Origin: Macrosoma leucophasiata
Lineage: Eukaryota > Arthropoda > Insecta > Lepidoptera > Hedylidae
DNA: 64,000 nucleotides
Direction: 5' to 3'
Assembly (NCBI GenBank): GCA_036365455.1
Contig: JAWQUS010000008.1
Coordinates: 23,729,501 to 23,793,500, forward strand
Part shown: positions 51,134-62,890 of the stretch, piece by piece
How the letters are laid out: each line of letters begins with the position of its first letter
Numbering within the stretch: position 1 is the stretch's first letter
The notes under the pieces: model-generated
Databases searched by the model: none
What the model was told of the DNA's origin: nothing
What the model saw: only the letters and a program-made list of their open reading frames with translations
Made by a program: the position numbers and the translations under genes

Positions 51134-51365
51134 GATGGACAGTGGTTACCGTCGCCTATGAACATTTGCAACATCAGGGGAGTTGCAGCCCTGAAGGACT
51201 CTTTTGAAGCCTGTTTTGAAGAACCCCATATTGCAGCGCCGGGGGAACACCTTAGATGGATTTTCGTTCCACAATTTGCACGTTCTGGGCAGGAATGAAA
51301 GGCGCGAATCGGGCTGTTGAGCACTGCCAAGTGTCCAATCTGTGCGGGTGGAGATTAGAAACCAA
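51134..51365 (-). mobile_element. CR1/Zenon-type LINE 3' end, interrupted
   Basis: The minus strand encodes TDWTLGSAQQPDSRLSFLPR, TCKLWNENPSKVFPRRCNMG and FFKTGFKRVLQGCNSPDVAN. The piece 48764-48783 ('cgcagacggcccacct') beyond the 2.3-kb insert is the continuation of its 3' UTR. Same family as 24061-24538. Confidence 0.85.
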
Positions 51366-51821
51366 TCACTTACCAGACAAATATAGTTTACACATATTAT
51401 TATACAACAAACACAATGCACATAGGACCGCGGAAATCGTTTACATAGCTACATTATTAATATTAAACTTTAACACAAAACATTAATACATAATTGGGTA
51501 AGTAGATACGTTTCTTAAAACTATTAACAAAATTGAACAATGTCTTTCAGTAACTAAAAAAATATATAAAACTGTTTGAGGGCAGTGCGAAATACATGTC
51601 ATCTGGTTGATGGCAATTAGTATAATTGATTTTATTATTAATATTTAATACATTTTTTATATTTTATTTTATTCGAATCTATATTATTTTATTAAGGGTT
51701 ATTTTGAATACGTTCGATGAGCATTGACAGATATTCGTTTGAAACATGTATATATTATTTTACAGTTGTCGTATAAACAATAAATAATCTCAGAAGATAC
51801 ATATAGATATATATAGGTAAC

Positions 51822-52096
51822 TTACTGCTGGTTGAGCTAGATCGCGGGCTTAGGCACCACCGCATTACCTAATATACTTGCCGCTAAATGGTAGTGTTCA
51901 GCACTATCGTATTCCGGTCAGGTGGTTATGTACGGCCCCGTAATTTCCGGCACAGAGGCATAACACCTTAGGCCTCAAGAGTGGTACGCATCTGCATTTT
52001 GAACTTCTTTGTGCGGGTGTTTATAATATAGGCTGCAGTCATCACTTAACATCAATGTGAACTGCATGTTTGTTTGCTTCTTTCATAACATAAAAA
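51822..52096 (+). repeat. GTGGTAG repeat, subfamily A
   Basis: 'actgctggttgagctagatc' to 'ctttcataacataaaaaat'. The 5' hairpin is damaged by a deletion; the rest matches consensus. Confidence 0.83.
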
Positions 52097-52626
52097 ATAT
52101 CTTGTCCATTATGAATAAAAGGTTACTTGGAGGCACACCGCGGACACTCCGCCAAAATTCCATACAAACGCTTATTTTGCTCTCTTTTACACGGACATCA
52201 ATCATCGATGCGTCTTTACACGTGCACCTGTGTGCGTAGCACGTAGAAAATACCAACCATCGCCCATAAGAGGGGGGAGGTTAGGTGAAGCGGGGAAGTC
52301 GGGCGGGACGTTGAAGTGTCCATTCTATACGTAGTATTATTACATATTCTCTGTTGGAGGTCTCAGTTCTCATTTTAAATAAACTTCATCCTCATTGCTT
52401 AGTGCATAATATTGCTTACAGTGTTAGCTAGTATTTCTGTTGCGCTCATTAACGATTAAACTATTGAATCATTGTTTCAATAATAATTTATTTGTCATAG
52501 CAACAGTTACTCATTGTTACGACGGTCACAAATTAATCATTATTAATTACCAGAATTGGCGCTATTTCTCCGGACTCTTTAATATGTTAGGATGCCTTAG
52601 GCTGGAGCGCCTTCTGCGCTCGCCGA
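52097..52626. other. No gene recognised
   Basis: Nothing supported. Confidence 0.5.
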
Positions 52627-53029
52627 TTTTAACGAAAAAACTACACAACGTTAACTAAAATTGACAGTCGGAAATTGTTCAGAATAGTTTTAACTATTAT
52701 TTTACGAACTGTACATTAAGTGGGAATAATTTCATACATTTTTGGCGTCGGCGCCAGCCGATCGGATGTTTGACTGTTTCTTGAAATATTTTCTTTCTTT
52801 CTTCACTTCTATGATTTACTAACTCTGTTATAGGTTAAGATCCCACTGCAGAGTCAAACATCCGATCGGCTGGCGCCGGCGACCACATGCATGTGCGCAA
52901 CAGGAGATGGTCCAAAATGTATGAAATTATTCCTACTTAATGTACAGTTCGTAAAATAATAGTTAAAACTATTCTGAACAATTTCCGACTGTCAATTTTA
53001 GTTAACGTTGTGTAGTTTTTTCGTTAAAA
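52627..53029. mobile_element. Long foldback with near-identical arms
   Basis: Left arm 52627-52775 and right arm 52852-53029 are inverted copies, differing by only a few bases plus a roughly 34-bp segment ('ccacatgcatgtgcgcaaca') present on the right only. Landmarks: 'ttaacgaaaaaactacacaa', 'cggaaattgttcagaatagt', 'ccagccgatcggatgtttga'. The 76-bp spacer holds 'taggttaagatcccactgca', the terminus of the 14-kb and 40-kb foldback family. Confidence 0.9.
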
Positions 53030-54536
53030 AATAATAAAGTTTTACACAAAATGGTACCTAATACTAAAAAATATGGCGGTTGACAATTCTTTTGAGAAGT
53101 TTGTCGTTCTTAAGTGTACATTGCCATAATCAGTAAAAAAAGAACTCGATTAAACAATTTCTGCTATGTGTACCTACATCCACTGGGAACACCACGTTAC
53201 AACTCCTGCGTCCTCTCTCAACCCCCAACGTTGCTTAACATTTTCACACATGATTTTTTAAAATTGTTAGGCTAGGGCTAGACCACCTTGACCACCTGCT
53301 AGAAACGTAATTTTGAATGTAAAACCAGATACGGCTGAACTGTTTTAAGTTAATAATATGCGCTTTTAAATGAAATAAAACGCGCTTGTAATAATATGTC
53401 TTCAAAATTGGATCATATGCTAGAAATGATTACTGTTAATAGCACAAATTAATAGCCAGTAATAGCACAATATAAAGAAAACGAACGTGTTAGTGGTAAT
53501 AGACTACAGATTTTTTGCAATTTCAATCCGGCTAATCGTTGAATAGCCGCAATACTAAACAGCCGTTTTTGGAAACGGCTAGCTACTCGTATAATCTAAT
53601 ACAGCGGTTTATACAACACAATTGCAACATATACGAGTACAAGTGGACTTTTCACTGACGATGCCTGCCCCAGGTGTATAAAAAGTTAATTTTGCACATT
53701 TCATTATAAATGCATGGTCGACTTCAGATTAAATTATAAAGGAAACTGTGCCGTGTTTTGCGCAATTTTAGTGTTTTGCATTTAAAACGTTGTTAAAAAT
53801 AACCGACGGAATTTCAATTCTTGGTGTGTGATAACACTTGGGTCAGCTATAGCTAGGGTTGTCAAAATTTATCTTTAGGGTATGGAACCTGAAAATCTAA
53901 AAGTATAGAATCCTTAATGAATTTCTGCCTGTCCGTCTAACACAGACTGTTTGCTTCGAAACAACTGGGTCGTTTCAGTTGAACTTTGGTATACCTAAAT
54001 AATTATGTAAATTAGTGACATGGATGTGTAATTTAAATTAATGGAATCAAAGCCACCATTTTTGGGGGATAAAATAAAAAAAATGTATTAATGACATATT
54101 TATCATATTTTTTTTAGAAGAATCTCAAACACATTGATTTTATAATTTTTTTTAATCGTTAATGAAATTAAAGTTTGTCGAATTCATTTTTATGAAGTTA
54201 AAACATACCAAATATACCTATTTAATGTTAATGTTTTTAATTTAGGATGATAATAAAATATATTTTCTCCACCAAGTACTTTTAGCTGTAGACACAAAAT
54301 ATATTACTTCACGTAGCAACCCTAGCTACTGCCGTCATTCATGAATTAAAAAAAACAGCATCTTAAATATTATTACCATCAACATTCATAAATGAAACTT
54401 GTAGCGTTGCGTATTATTATCGTCAATAAAATACGGTCACCATTCATAAATAGAACTGGCTCTAATAAATTCTAATTAACTAGCTGTTGCCCGCAGCGTC
54501 GCCTGCGTGGATATCGTTTTTGATCTGAAAACCATG
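53030..54536. other. No gene recognised
   Basis: AT-rich. 54480-54530 begins with 'ctagctgttgcccgcagcgt', an end of an AGCTAGT-type repeat. No gene is supported. Confidence 0.5.
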
Positions 54537-54822
54537 TTTTTTTATGTAAAAAAGTTGGCAAACAAGCATGCAGCTCACATCGATGTTAAGTGATGACTGC
54601 AGCCTATACACGTCTACACAAAATACCCGAGGTCAAAATGCAGATGCGTTGCCACCTCTGAGAACTTAAGATCTTTTGCCTCTGTGATAGTTATCACGGG
54701 GCCATATATTACCATCTAACCGGAACACGATATTGCTGAACACAACCATTTTCGCCAGATGGGTTCGGTAATGCGGTGGTGCCTACGCCCTCGAACTCTA
54801 ACACTGAAGCACTACCACCATG
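54537..54822 (-). repeat. GTGGTAG repeat, subfamily B, full length
   Basis: 'ttttatgtaaaaaagttggc' to 'actgaagcactaccaccatg'. It keeps all B diagnostics ('gtgatagttatcacggggcc'). Confidence 0.85.
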
Positions 54823-54935
54823 TAATTTTTTTTCTTTTTATGTATTGGAAGTGGCAAACAAGCGTGCAGTTCACATTAATGTTAAGTGATAACTGCAGCC
54901 TATAGACACCCACACAAAGACCAAGGTCAAAATAA
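54823..54935 (-). repeat. GTGGTAG repeat, subfamily A, tail third
   Basis: Directly adjoins the preceding copy: 'tttttatgtattggaagtgg' to 'gaccaaggtcaaaataac'. Two different subfamilies stand side by side in the same orientation. Confidence 0.8.
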
Positions 54936-54972
54936 CTGTAATGTCCTTATAATAAAAAAACATATAAAATAC

Positions 54973-55123
54973 TAACCCCCTTCTTCATAAACGTATTTTA
55001 GCTAAAGTGTTGCTAATGTCTCCTTTGTCCTTTTCTATCCTGCACATTTGACAATGGAACTGACAAAGACAAAGCATTCTTTATCTAAAACGTATCTAAT
55101 GTACGTTTATGAATAAGGGGGTA
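54973..55123. mobile_element. CCCCCTTATTCATAAACG MITE
   Basis: Inverted ends 'taacccccttcttcataaac' and 'gtttatgaataagggggta' enclose about 150 bp with a palindromic tendency. Small elements with this terminus are common in insects as I recall. Confidence 0.75.
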
Positions 55124-55832
55124 AGTGCTTTACTATAGATTACCCTACATGACTTTGCATGTGTGGTTCATGTCTATCGTATTTAAGGTAACACGGGAAA
55201 TCTGACCTACAGAACTGTGTTCGCGCCAGGTCGACTCACAATTGACCGGTTTTTTTTCCAATAACACGGCATCGTTAAAGAAACAACGAAAACCTTATCC
55301 CAAAGTACGCTTGTAAGAAATATAACAAACAAAATTGTCTTCCCAAGGGTTTGTTCTCACGAACGGGGTTGAAGAGAGGCCGCACAGCCTTCAGCAGTTC
55401 CATGTAGGTCAGTGGGACGACCCAAAAATGTAACTTTATATGTGAGCCGAATGTAGCAGACATCAATGCTAGCTCTATTTTTAATTACCTACCTACCTTA
55501 AAATAGAAGCTAAAAAAGGTGATTGAAGCGAATGAAAGCTTTTAACTTGATATTAATTTTAAAATTCCGTGTCTCATAAGGAAAAAACAGAGATTTTAAA
55601 GAATCACTCGTGCGTGTATGTTTCTGTAAGTCTGTCAGTTGAACTGAAGTTTTGTTGCACATAGTGGACCTCGGTCCTTCGCTATCTTATGTAAATTAAC
55701 TATTCATTTTCAAACATGAGATACACATGCTTATACACGGATCATTTTACAAAATAAAATGTTATAGGGATAATGATTTTAAACATTTTGAAGTCCCTTA
55801 TTTATCTTTCTGTTCATTTATTTATTTTTTTA
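55124..55832. other. No gene recognised
   Basis: Nothing supported. Confidence 0.5.
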
Positions 55833-56012
55833 ACTAGCTGTTGCCCGCGGCTTCGCTCGCGGTCGTTTTATAATCCTGAATTTTCTTTGCTATAAATCTC
55901 ACGGAGCCAGAGACCTTTCCAACGAATGCAAAACCGTGGAAATCGGTTAGTGCGTTCTGAAGTTATAGCGTCAGGAAGGAAAACCCGACTTATTTTTATA
56001 TTATAGATAATA
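55833..56012 (-). repeat. AGCTGTTGCCCGCGG repeat
   Basis: 'aactagctgttgcccgcggc', 'ccgtggaaatcggttagtgc', 'agttatagcgtcaggaagga', ending 'ttatattatagat'. A lepidopteran-style repeat with the same CTAG/AGAT ends as the AGCTAGT family. Confidence 0.6.
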
Positions 56013-57089
56013 GGACAGAAGTTATTTTTTTATTTTTCTAATATGTGTGTATGTATCTTCACACCAGGTCCCTTACGGGGTAGGCAGAGAGTGTAGAGCG
56101 CCAGATATCCCGGTCCTGACATACCTCTCGTGCCTCGTCTACCTTCATCATTCTCTTCATACATGGACGCCGATTCCTAAGACTTTTGACCCTAAAGTTT
56201 TTGTAATAAATAACAGAAAAACCTATATAATATAATTTAAAGTAGTCAGGTACCAGAAAATCATTTACTTTTACGAACCCTGTACACTTACGTTTTGTTC
56301 TAGTGTTGTAGATGCCGAGCCTATTGGAATCTTTGAATACATTGCCAAACTCCGAGACTAAGAAACTTCTGAAAAATGGAAAATCATACTAACACTCACA
56401 ACTTACCAGATCGCCACAACTACCGCTCAATGTCCCTCATGGTGACAGATTGCAGTATAAAAAAAGGAAAAAAATACATATTTACACTTTACTCCCCGAC
56501 CCGGTGTTAACCCAAACCCCTATTGTAGTGATCGGCTTTACCAAGACAAGTAGCAATTTCACAAATTAGAAATTATTAAAGACGTTTGTGAACATTCAAA
56601 TATATTTTACTCGCGGGAACCCCTAATTAGCTCTTTATTTTCAAATACGATAGATTTTATGCTATTATGAATGTAAAAGCTGTTGGTTCTCCTTAAATCA
56701 ATAAATAAATTATATATTGAATGAATTTGACCATTAGCCATTTTTCAATAGCCATTGAGCCGTATTTCGTGCCTAAATATTAACATCCTGTTGCTGATGT
56801 TTTGATTCCAAGATGATGCTTTCTGCGAATTTCACTTATAATGCCCGCTAAATCAACAAAGATTAAATTAACTATAAAGTAAGACCAATAAGTAACCGTC
56901 CAGTCGCGAATGAGATTCACTAAAGTTGGGTTCCCTACAATTTATACTTCTGGTAAGAGCAGGGTCGATGACAAAGGATGACTTATATTCTTTTCGTTTA
57001 GTCTTATCTTGCCGTTTGTAAGAGAGAGTATGGAACATTCTGTTGTTACCTATTTTAACTGTTAAGTATTTTTGGACCATTATTTATTT
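56013..57089. other. No gene recognised; one SINE-core fragment
   Basis: 56060-56125 ('ggggtaggcagagagtgtag') parallels 8155-8222. The remainder shows nothing supported. Confidence 0.5.
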
Positions 57090-57261
57090 TACGTTTTGAC
57101 CATTGTGGTCGTTTGTCGACCATTTTAATCAAGTTTTGACCAATACCGGACTACAGATGCTTACGCAGGCAGTGTGCAACAGAGATAACGCTCTACAAAG
57201 CCGAAACTAGCCGATTGTCACTTTCATAGGCTCGATGTGCATTATTTCTTGATGAGCACTG
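57090..57261. mobile_element. GCACATCGAG MITE, right half
   Basis: 'tttgaccaataccggactac', 'agagataacgctctacaaag', 'aggctcgatgtgcattattt' to 'gatgagcactg', followed by TA. The left terminal repeat is missing. Confidence 0.8.
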
Positions 57262-57729
57262 TATCAGTTATTATTCGATTTAATTTTACATTTGTAATTT
57301 GACCTATTACAAGCAAGTTTAATTATTTCCAAGAGATCTAAATTTTTGAGTTTGAGTTTGATGCTGGGCGTGGGCATAACGGGCATCACAGGCAGGGCAA
57401 GTATCGCATTCTAGTAAGAGCTTCGATCGCTGACAATATTGGCTAGGGTCGTGGAATTTTTTAAAGATGTTGCAACACGAAGGTTTAAAACTGAACTGGT
57501 TTAGATGATAATGTATGAAAATTGTAGAGCATTCAAAAGCTTTTAAAACCCTAAAAATAGCATATTCCATGAAAACTTCATGTAAAATGTTGCCAAGACC
57601 AGACCAAATTATATTAAAAAGCACTGTCAAAAAGTTATCGGATCTCATGTAAGGTCAAGATTTTAACTGCACGCCCTAATTCTACAAGGATTAACAATCC
57701 GTGGTCTGGTCTCAGTTATAAACTACTTC

Positions 57730-57983
57730 TTTTTTTATGTAATGAAAGTGGCACACAAGCATGCAGTTCACATTGATGTTAAGTGATGACTGCAGCCTAT
57801 AGACATTTACACAAAGACCGAGGTCAAAATGCAGATGCATTACCACTCCTGAGGTACAGGACCGACCATTACCACCTGACCGGAACACGATAATGCTGAA
57901 CACTACCATTTAGCAGCAAGTATATTAGGTATAGCGGTGGTGCCTTCGCCCACGAGCTCCGTCACTGGAGCTCTACCACCAGT
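57730..57983 (-). repeat. GTGGTAG repeat, subfamily A, internally deleted
   Basis: 'ttatgtaatgaaagtggcac' to 'ggagctctaccaccagt'. The 'cctaaggtgttatgcctctg' segment is lost. Confidence 0.83.
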
Positions 57984-58282
57984 GAAAAAACTTCTGGTGG
58001 TGACGGTACGAGTACGACAACGGAAAGGTCACGGTGCCGTCTTGTGTTTCTGAACATAATGTTAAATTTTCTGAGATATATTATATTTTCCGTCTCCCCA
58101 ACTCTACTGGACTTTAGGACTGAACCTCACCGATTCCCTGTCCCGATTATACTTACCATTATTACGTACCCTACTGGGCTTTCTGTAAGCAGTTTTTAGG
58201 CTAAACTTGTTTTTAAAACACACACAAAATAATTAAAAACAACATCCAAAAAATAGGCTTAGGCTATTCTAATTAGACTAAT

Positions 58283-58562
58283 GGTGAGATTCACAGACCG
58301 AACTACGACTTTACTTTGAGCAGAGTATGCTTAGAACTGTCAGAAATGTATGGGTTTTGACAGTTCGAAGCGTACTATGCTCGAAAGTAAAGTCGTAGTG
58401 CGGTCTGTGAATCTCACCCTAAGTGTGTGATTTACAGACTGCGCTACGACTTAACTTTGAGCAAAGTATGCTTAGAACTGTCAGTACAGTATGAGTTTTG
58501 ACAGTTCAAAGCGAATACTTTGCTCAAAATAAAGTCGTAGCGCGGTCTGTGTATCTCACACT
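58283..58562. mobile_element. Two tandem palindromic MITEs
   Basis: Unit 1 (58283-58418) and unit 2 (58422-58562) are each near-perfect hairpins: 'ggtgagattcacagaccg', 'ctacgactttactttgagca', 'cttagaactgtca' then the mirror image. They are also direct repeats of one another, with only 3 nt between. Divergence between units exceeds that within each hairpin. Confidence 0.9.
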
Positions 58563-59261
58563 AACTCTCGAATAAGTATGAAATAGATTCCAGTTACAAC
58601 CTTCACACAGATACAAGTGCTCACAAAGATGTCCTTCATACAAATGACTCGATATCTCGAACACCGCATATTGGGGCCACTACAGTACGAGTAACTACTG
58701 TGAACGGTTACCAATAAATAGACTGTACAGACGGACAAACCAAATTATCGCAGATCACTCGACTCGAATAGAGGATGTGGACCGTTTGCATCATCCTGTG
58801 CGACATGCTCCATGGAACTGTTTCACAATTATTACTTATAACAGCTTTATGCCTCATGAGTGGCAACGCATTTGCACTTATACCTCCTGCTTTTGCGTCG
58901 ATTACTGCAGCATTCCATCAATGGCATCAGCATTCTTGTTTGCTACCATCACAACAAAAAATATTTGGCTCAGAATGGAAATTTTCTTGTGATTAAAATA
59001 CAGTAGATTACATGAGCCATAACAACATAAGCCTTTTCATTTGCAAACGTACCTTAAAATATGAAACAAAATTGAGCGACCCAGTTTAAATTCCTAAACC
59101 AAAAAGTATTAAGAAGTTTGAGTGCCCGAAATGTTTAAACAGTTTCTCTGTTCTGTCCAAACTTGGGAGTTTTAAATCATAATCTCTGTCTTATAAAATG
59201 TTACTGCAATGACGAGAAAAGCTGTATACACTAAGATCATCTTCATTCCCATTACTTCGAT
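58563..59261. other. No gene recognised
   Basis: 58850-58965 ('gcctcatgagtggcaacgca', 'attactgcagcattcc', 'cttgtttgctaccatcac') looks like an ancient GTGGTAG tail. Otherwise nothing. Confidence 0.5.
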
Positions 59262-59626
59262 TTATTAGTTCGATCACCGAACTAGTGAGATTTTTTTCTC
59301 ATCTGTTCGACCGTCGAACTAGTGAGATTTTTTTTCTCATTTGTTCGACAAAACGCTTTGCATCAGTTTGCGGAAATTTCATTGTAAAATTCTTGGGTTA
59401 AAACTGGTGGTGGGTTGAGGTAAGACTTACCTTCTGCTTCATCAAAAAACCTAACACGGAACACCGTTGCACCCTTCGATCTAACCTAAGTCGGGTGCGC
59501 CCATGGTCTCCGCCCATGATCACGGCCAACTAAAAGGAGACAAACGAGAAAAAAAATTCACTAGTTCGACTTTCGAACAGATGAGAATAAAATATCACTA
59601 GTTCGACAATCGAACGAATGATAGAG
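59262..59626. mobile_element. MITE whose inverted termini contain tandem TTCGA units
   Basis: Left end: two tandem about 38-bp units 'cgaactagtgagattttttt...ctcatctgttcga' (59269-59345). Right end (59555-59622) carries the inverted equivalent twice ('cactagttcgactttcgaac', 'cactagttcgacaatcgaac'). The interior, about 210 bp, has no frame. Confidence 0.78.
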
Positions 59627-60009
59627 CTATCAGATCCAAATAATCACAAATCGACTAAAACACACGACAATATATTTTTATTGAACATAGTTCCAGATCC
59701 ATTTTAATGAACATTTAGTACGATAGAACGTCGTTTATTCCAATAAATTGTTGGCGAACATGCTCGTCGTCCACGCGCGCGGCATGTCAACTCTATCTAG
59801 GTCGAGAGCCGTGTCCTACGTGCCAAACGCACACAAGCGAACGGACCTACTAGCGAGTACAGGAATACGCACACAGCGGCACTACGGAGAACTAGGCCGA
59901 AAAACTCGCGCATGCGCCTACCCACTGTAGCTATTGAGATAATACTCCACACCAGCATTTCCCAAAGTATTTGTCTCTCAACGTAGCTCAATTACCGATA
60001 AACGTAAGG
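59627..60009. other. Unidentified, moderately GC-rich
   Basis: A 60-codon plus frame (59748-59930) without a recognised domain. Possibly an LTR or a single-copy fragment; not called. Confidence 0.4.
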
Positions 60010-60290
60010 CGTTGGAACGTAACTGCAGCACCGCCGGCTAGTGGAAGAGAAGTCTGCCTATTAGTGCAGTCAGTCAACTGAACAATGGTGGTCATAACAT
60101 CCCAATAGGGTGAAAGTAAATGCAATAAATAGCGCGGGGTGGGTAGCAGCGCCCCTGATAAAACTACCGTCACTGCGATCGCCAAGCCGCCTGCTAAGCG
60201 TGGAGATTATGGCATATTCTCGCCTGATGACTCACGACACCGTTGTAAGCGTCTTTGTCCAGCAGTGGACGTCTTTCGGCTCGAATGATA
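60010..60290 (+). repeat. CTAGTGG-family repeat
   Basis: 'gccggctagtggaagagaag', 'gtgcagtcagtcaactgaac', 'ctgataaaactaccgtcact', ending 'ccagcagtggacgtctttcg', an RTE-like 3' end. Confidence 0.6.
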
Positions 60291-60376
60291 TCTATATTAT
60301 AATATACAGTCTTGAGACAAGAATAAGGTCTTTGACCATTGTGTGTTCCCAGTGCTGACATTCGAAACTGAAACGC

Positions 60377-60616
60377 ACCACCGCATTACCTAATATACTT
60401 GCCGCTGAACGGTAATGTTCAGCACTATCATGTTCCGGTCAGGTGGTAATGTACGGCCCCGTAATTTCCGGCACAGAGGTAAATCACCTTAGGCCTCAGA
60501 ATTGGTAACGCACCTGCATTTCGACCTTGGTATTTCTGTAAGTGTCTATAGGCTGCAGCCATCACATAACATCAATGTTACCTGCATACTTGTTAACCAC
60601 TTCCATAACATAAAAA
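60377..60616 (+). repeat. GTGGTAG repeat, subfamily A, slightly 5'-truncated
   Basis: Begins at 'caccaccgcattacctaata' and ends 'cttccataacataaaaaat'. Confidence 0.85.
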
Positions 60617-60706
60617 ATAACGTGCTCCCTCAACATTTTCTTTCCACTTTGTTTTTTAAAGTAAGCTGAACTATAGACTAATATGGCAGTTATAAACATA
60701 AGAAAT

Positions 60707-61030
60707 GTAACTTCGTAACTTCACGCCTGTAATCCCCGAAGGGGTAGGCAGAGGTAAATGCATGCATTCAAGCATACATGCAAACACCCACGATTCGCCG
60801 GTTACGTTTTGGTCCATGTAACAGGTGGCGAGCCTGTTGACATCTCCGGGCACATTGCCAATCTTCGAGGTACTGGGGAATTTCCAGAAAATGGAAAAAT
60901 CCCAATAGAACCAGAGATAAAGGCTTTTTCACCATTATCTCTGATAACCCTCTACCCGGGAATCGAACCCAGGACCTCAGCGTAGTAGTAGTGGCCTGCT
61001 ACCACTAGGCTACCGAGGCAGTTAGAATAT
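60707..61030 (-). mobile_element. Type-1 tRNA-SINE with 12-bp TSD
   Basis: On minus: 'ctgcctcggtagcctagtgg' (A box), 'ctgggttcgattcccgggta' (B box), full body to 'gcgtgaagttacg'. AACATAAGAAAT flanks at 60695-60706 and 61031-61042. The least diverged SINE in the window. Confidence 0.92.
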
Positions 61031-61261
61031 AACATAAGAAATATTAAGGCTATTTATTGATTTTAATTTAGAGCTTGACCTTTCGTGCTATGAATTATAA
61101 ATATCCAATGCCGCAGACTGCCTACACTCATAACTAGTGCCTTTCCTAGCCTTCAAGAACGCCATAGTAAGTACAGGTATATTGTACTATGACAAGGACA
61201 TCGTTCGGCTAAAATGAATGAATGATGATGACTCTATAGAGTTCGAGTCCGAGTGATGTCC

Positions 61262-61350
61262 ACGGCTGGACCAAAGCCGCCCCATAAGGGGGATATGCCA
61301 TAATTGCCACGATTGGCATGCGGATTGGCGATCGCAGTGGCAGTAGTTTT
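61262..61350 (-). repeat. CTAGTGG-family fragment
   Basis: 'ggctggaccaaagccgcccc', 'ggcatgcggattggcgatcg', 'cagtggcagtagtttta', then cut by the next repeat. Confidence 0.6.
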
Positions 61351-61628
61351 ATGTAATGTAGTGAGAAACAAGCATGCAGTTCACATTGATGTTAAGTGAT
61401 GACTGCAGCCTATAGACACCCACACAAAGACCAAGGTCAAAATGCAGATGCGTTACCACTCCTGAAGCCTAAGGAGTTATGCCTCCGTGCCGGAAATTAC
61501 AGGGCCCTACATTACTACCTGACCGGAACACGATAGTGCTGAACACTACCATTTAGCGGCAAGTATATTAGGAAATGCGGTGGTGCCTACGCCCGCGAGC
61601 TCCGTCACTGGAGCTCTACCACCAGTAA
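61351..61628 (-). repeat. GTGGTAG repeat, subfamily A, full length
   Basis: 'tgtaatgtagtgagaaacaa' to 'ggagctctaccaccagta'. Complete apart from a short tail. Confidence 0.87.
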
Positions 61629-61817
61629 AACTGCAATTATTGCACTTACCACCACCCCATTGATGATTGATGAATATTGATTTTGTTTTATTTTATAATA
61701 TTTAAATTATTTGACTTTTTAATTTTATTATTTATGTGGAAATTAATTATTTTTATAACATATTTTTGTTTTGTACCTACTATGGATCTGTGATCTGAAA
61801 TAAATTATTAAATTAAA

Positions 61818-61930
61818 TTGGAATGGTTTGACCGCCTTTGTTCGATTGACTGTCTACACTAGTGGAAGAATTATTTTCCAGTAGAAGAGAATTCTTCGGA
61901 TAGTGGGCGATGGGGTCGTCACGTCCCCAC
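61818..61930 (-). repeat. CTAGTGG-family fragment
   Basis: 'atggtttgaccgcctttgtt', 'ctacactagtggaagaatta', 'ggggtcgtcacgtcccc'. Confidence 0.6.
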
Positions 61931-62057
61931 GCCAGAATCATAGAGTCATAGTCATAGAGTCCAGGGTGAAGGGAATATCCCCACCAAAGTATAGTGAACA
62001 AAAACCTAATATAGTTTGTTTTTTAACTTTTCCAGAACGTAACTAAGTAACTTATTA

Positions 62058-62082
62058 GTGCCTCAGTAGTCTAGTGATAGAA
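62058..62082 (+). repeat. SINE A-box stub
   Basis: 'gcctcagtagtctagtgata' is a type-1 SINE head cut right after the A box. Another body scrap ('ttttcccattttcagaaaat', 'ttcccagtac') lies at 62545-62575. Confidence 0.5.
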
Positions 62083-62159
62083 CAATCAATCAATCATTTA
62101 TTTCAATCAAAAAAGATAATAAAATTCGTGACAGACTTAAACCAAGGTGGTAGAGTAAA

Positions 62160-62375
62160 GCGAGTATTAAAAAAAAAAATACGCTTACACTCACAGCCCC
62201 ACAGTAGGTATAAACCTGTGTCGTGGGTGCCGTTGTACACATACAACACATACTCAAACACCCAGACCCAAAACAAATATACGTATGTAGGTCATACAAA
62301 TATTTGCGTGTGCGGGGATCGAACACTCGACCTTTCGAATCAAACGGTCATCTCACACCGCTGGACTAAAAAGGT
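62160..62375 (-). mobile_element. tRNA-derived SINE type 2
   Basis: On minus: A box 'tagtccagcggtgtgag', B box 'gtgttcgatccccgcac', then 'caaatatttgtatgacctac' and 'ctgtgagtgtaagcgtat'. One B-box base is changed (GTTCGA kept). Confidence 0.8.
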
Positions 62376-62612
62376 CGTTAGTATTGGTTCGGACTGGATT
62401 TGCCATCGAACCCCAAACTAGGTAAAGCCTGTATTTTGGGTTTGGGAGCTCTGCAGCTAGGTGGAGGATAGAATGAGGTCATTACTGTGTGCGGTGTGCG
62501 TACCAGTAATGACTGCTACACACACAACCCGTGTGATAAAGGGGTTTTCCCATTTTCAGAAAATTTCCCAGTACAGTCCAGAGTAAGGAGATTTTTTTTA
62601 AATTTTTTTTTT

Positions 62613-62890
62613 TATGTAATTGAAGTGGCAAACAAGCATGCAGTTCACATTGATGTTAAGTGATGACTGCAGCCTATAGACACCCACACAAAGACCAAGG
62701 TCAAAATGCAAATGCGTTACCACTCCTGAGGCCTAAGGTGTTATGCCTCTGTGCCGGAAATTACAGGGCCGTACATTACCACCTGACCGGAACACGATAG
62801 TGCTGAACACTACCATTTAGCGGCAAGTAAATCAGGTAATGCGGTGGTGCCTACGCCCGCGAGCTCCGTCACTGGAGCTCTACCACCAGT
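62613..62890 (-). repeat. GTGGTAG repeat, subfamily A, full length
   Basis: The best minus-strand copy: 'tatgtaattgaagtggcaaa' to 'cactggagctctaccaccag'. Almost identical to consensus, so probably among the youngest. Confidence 0.88.
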
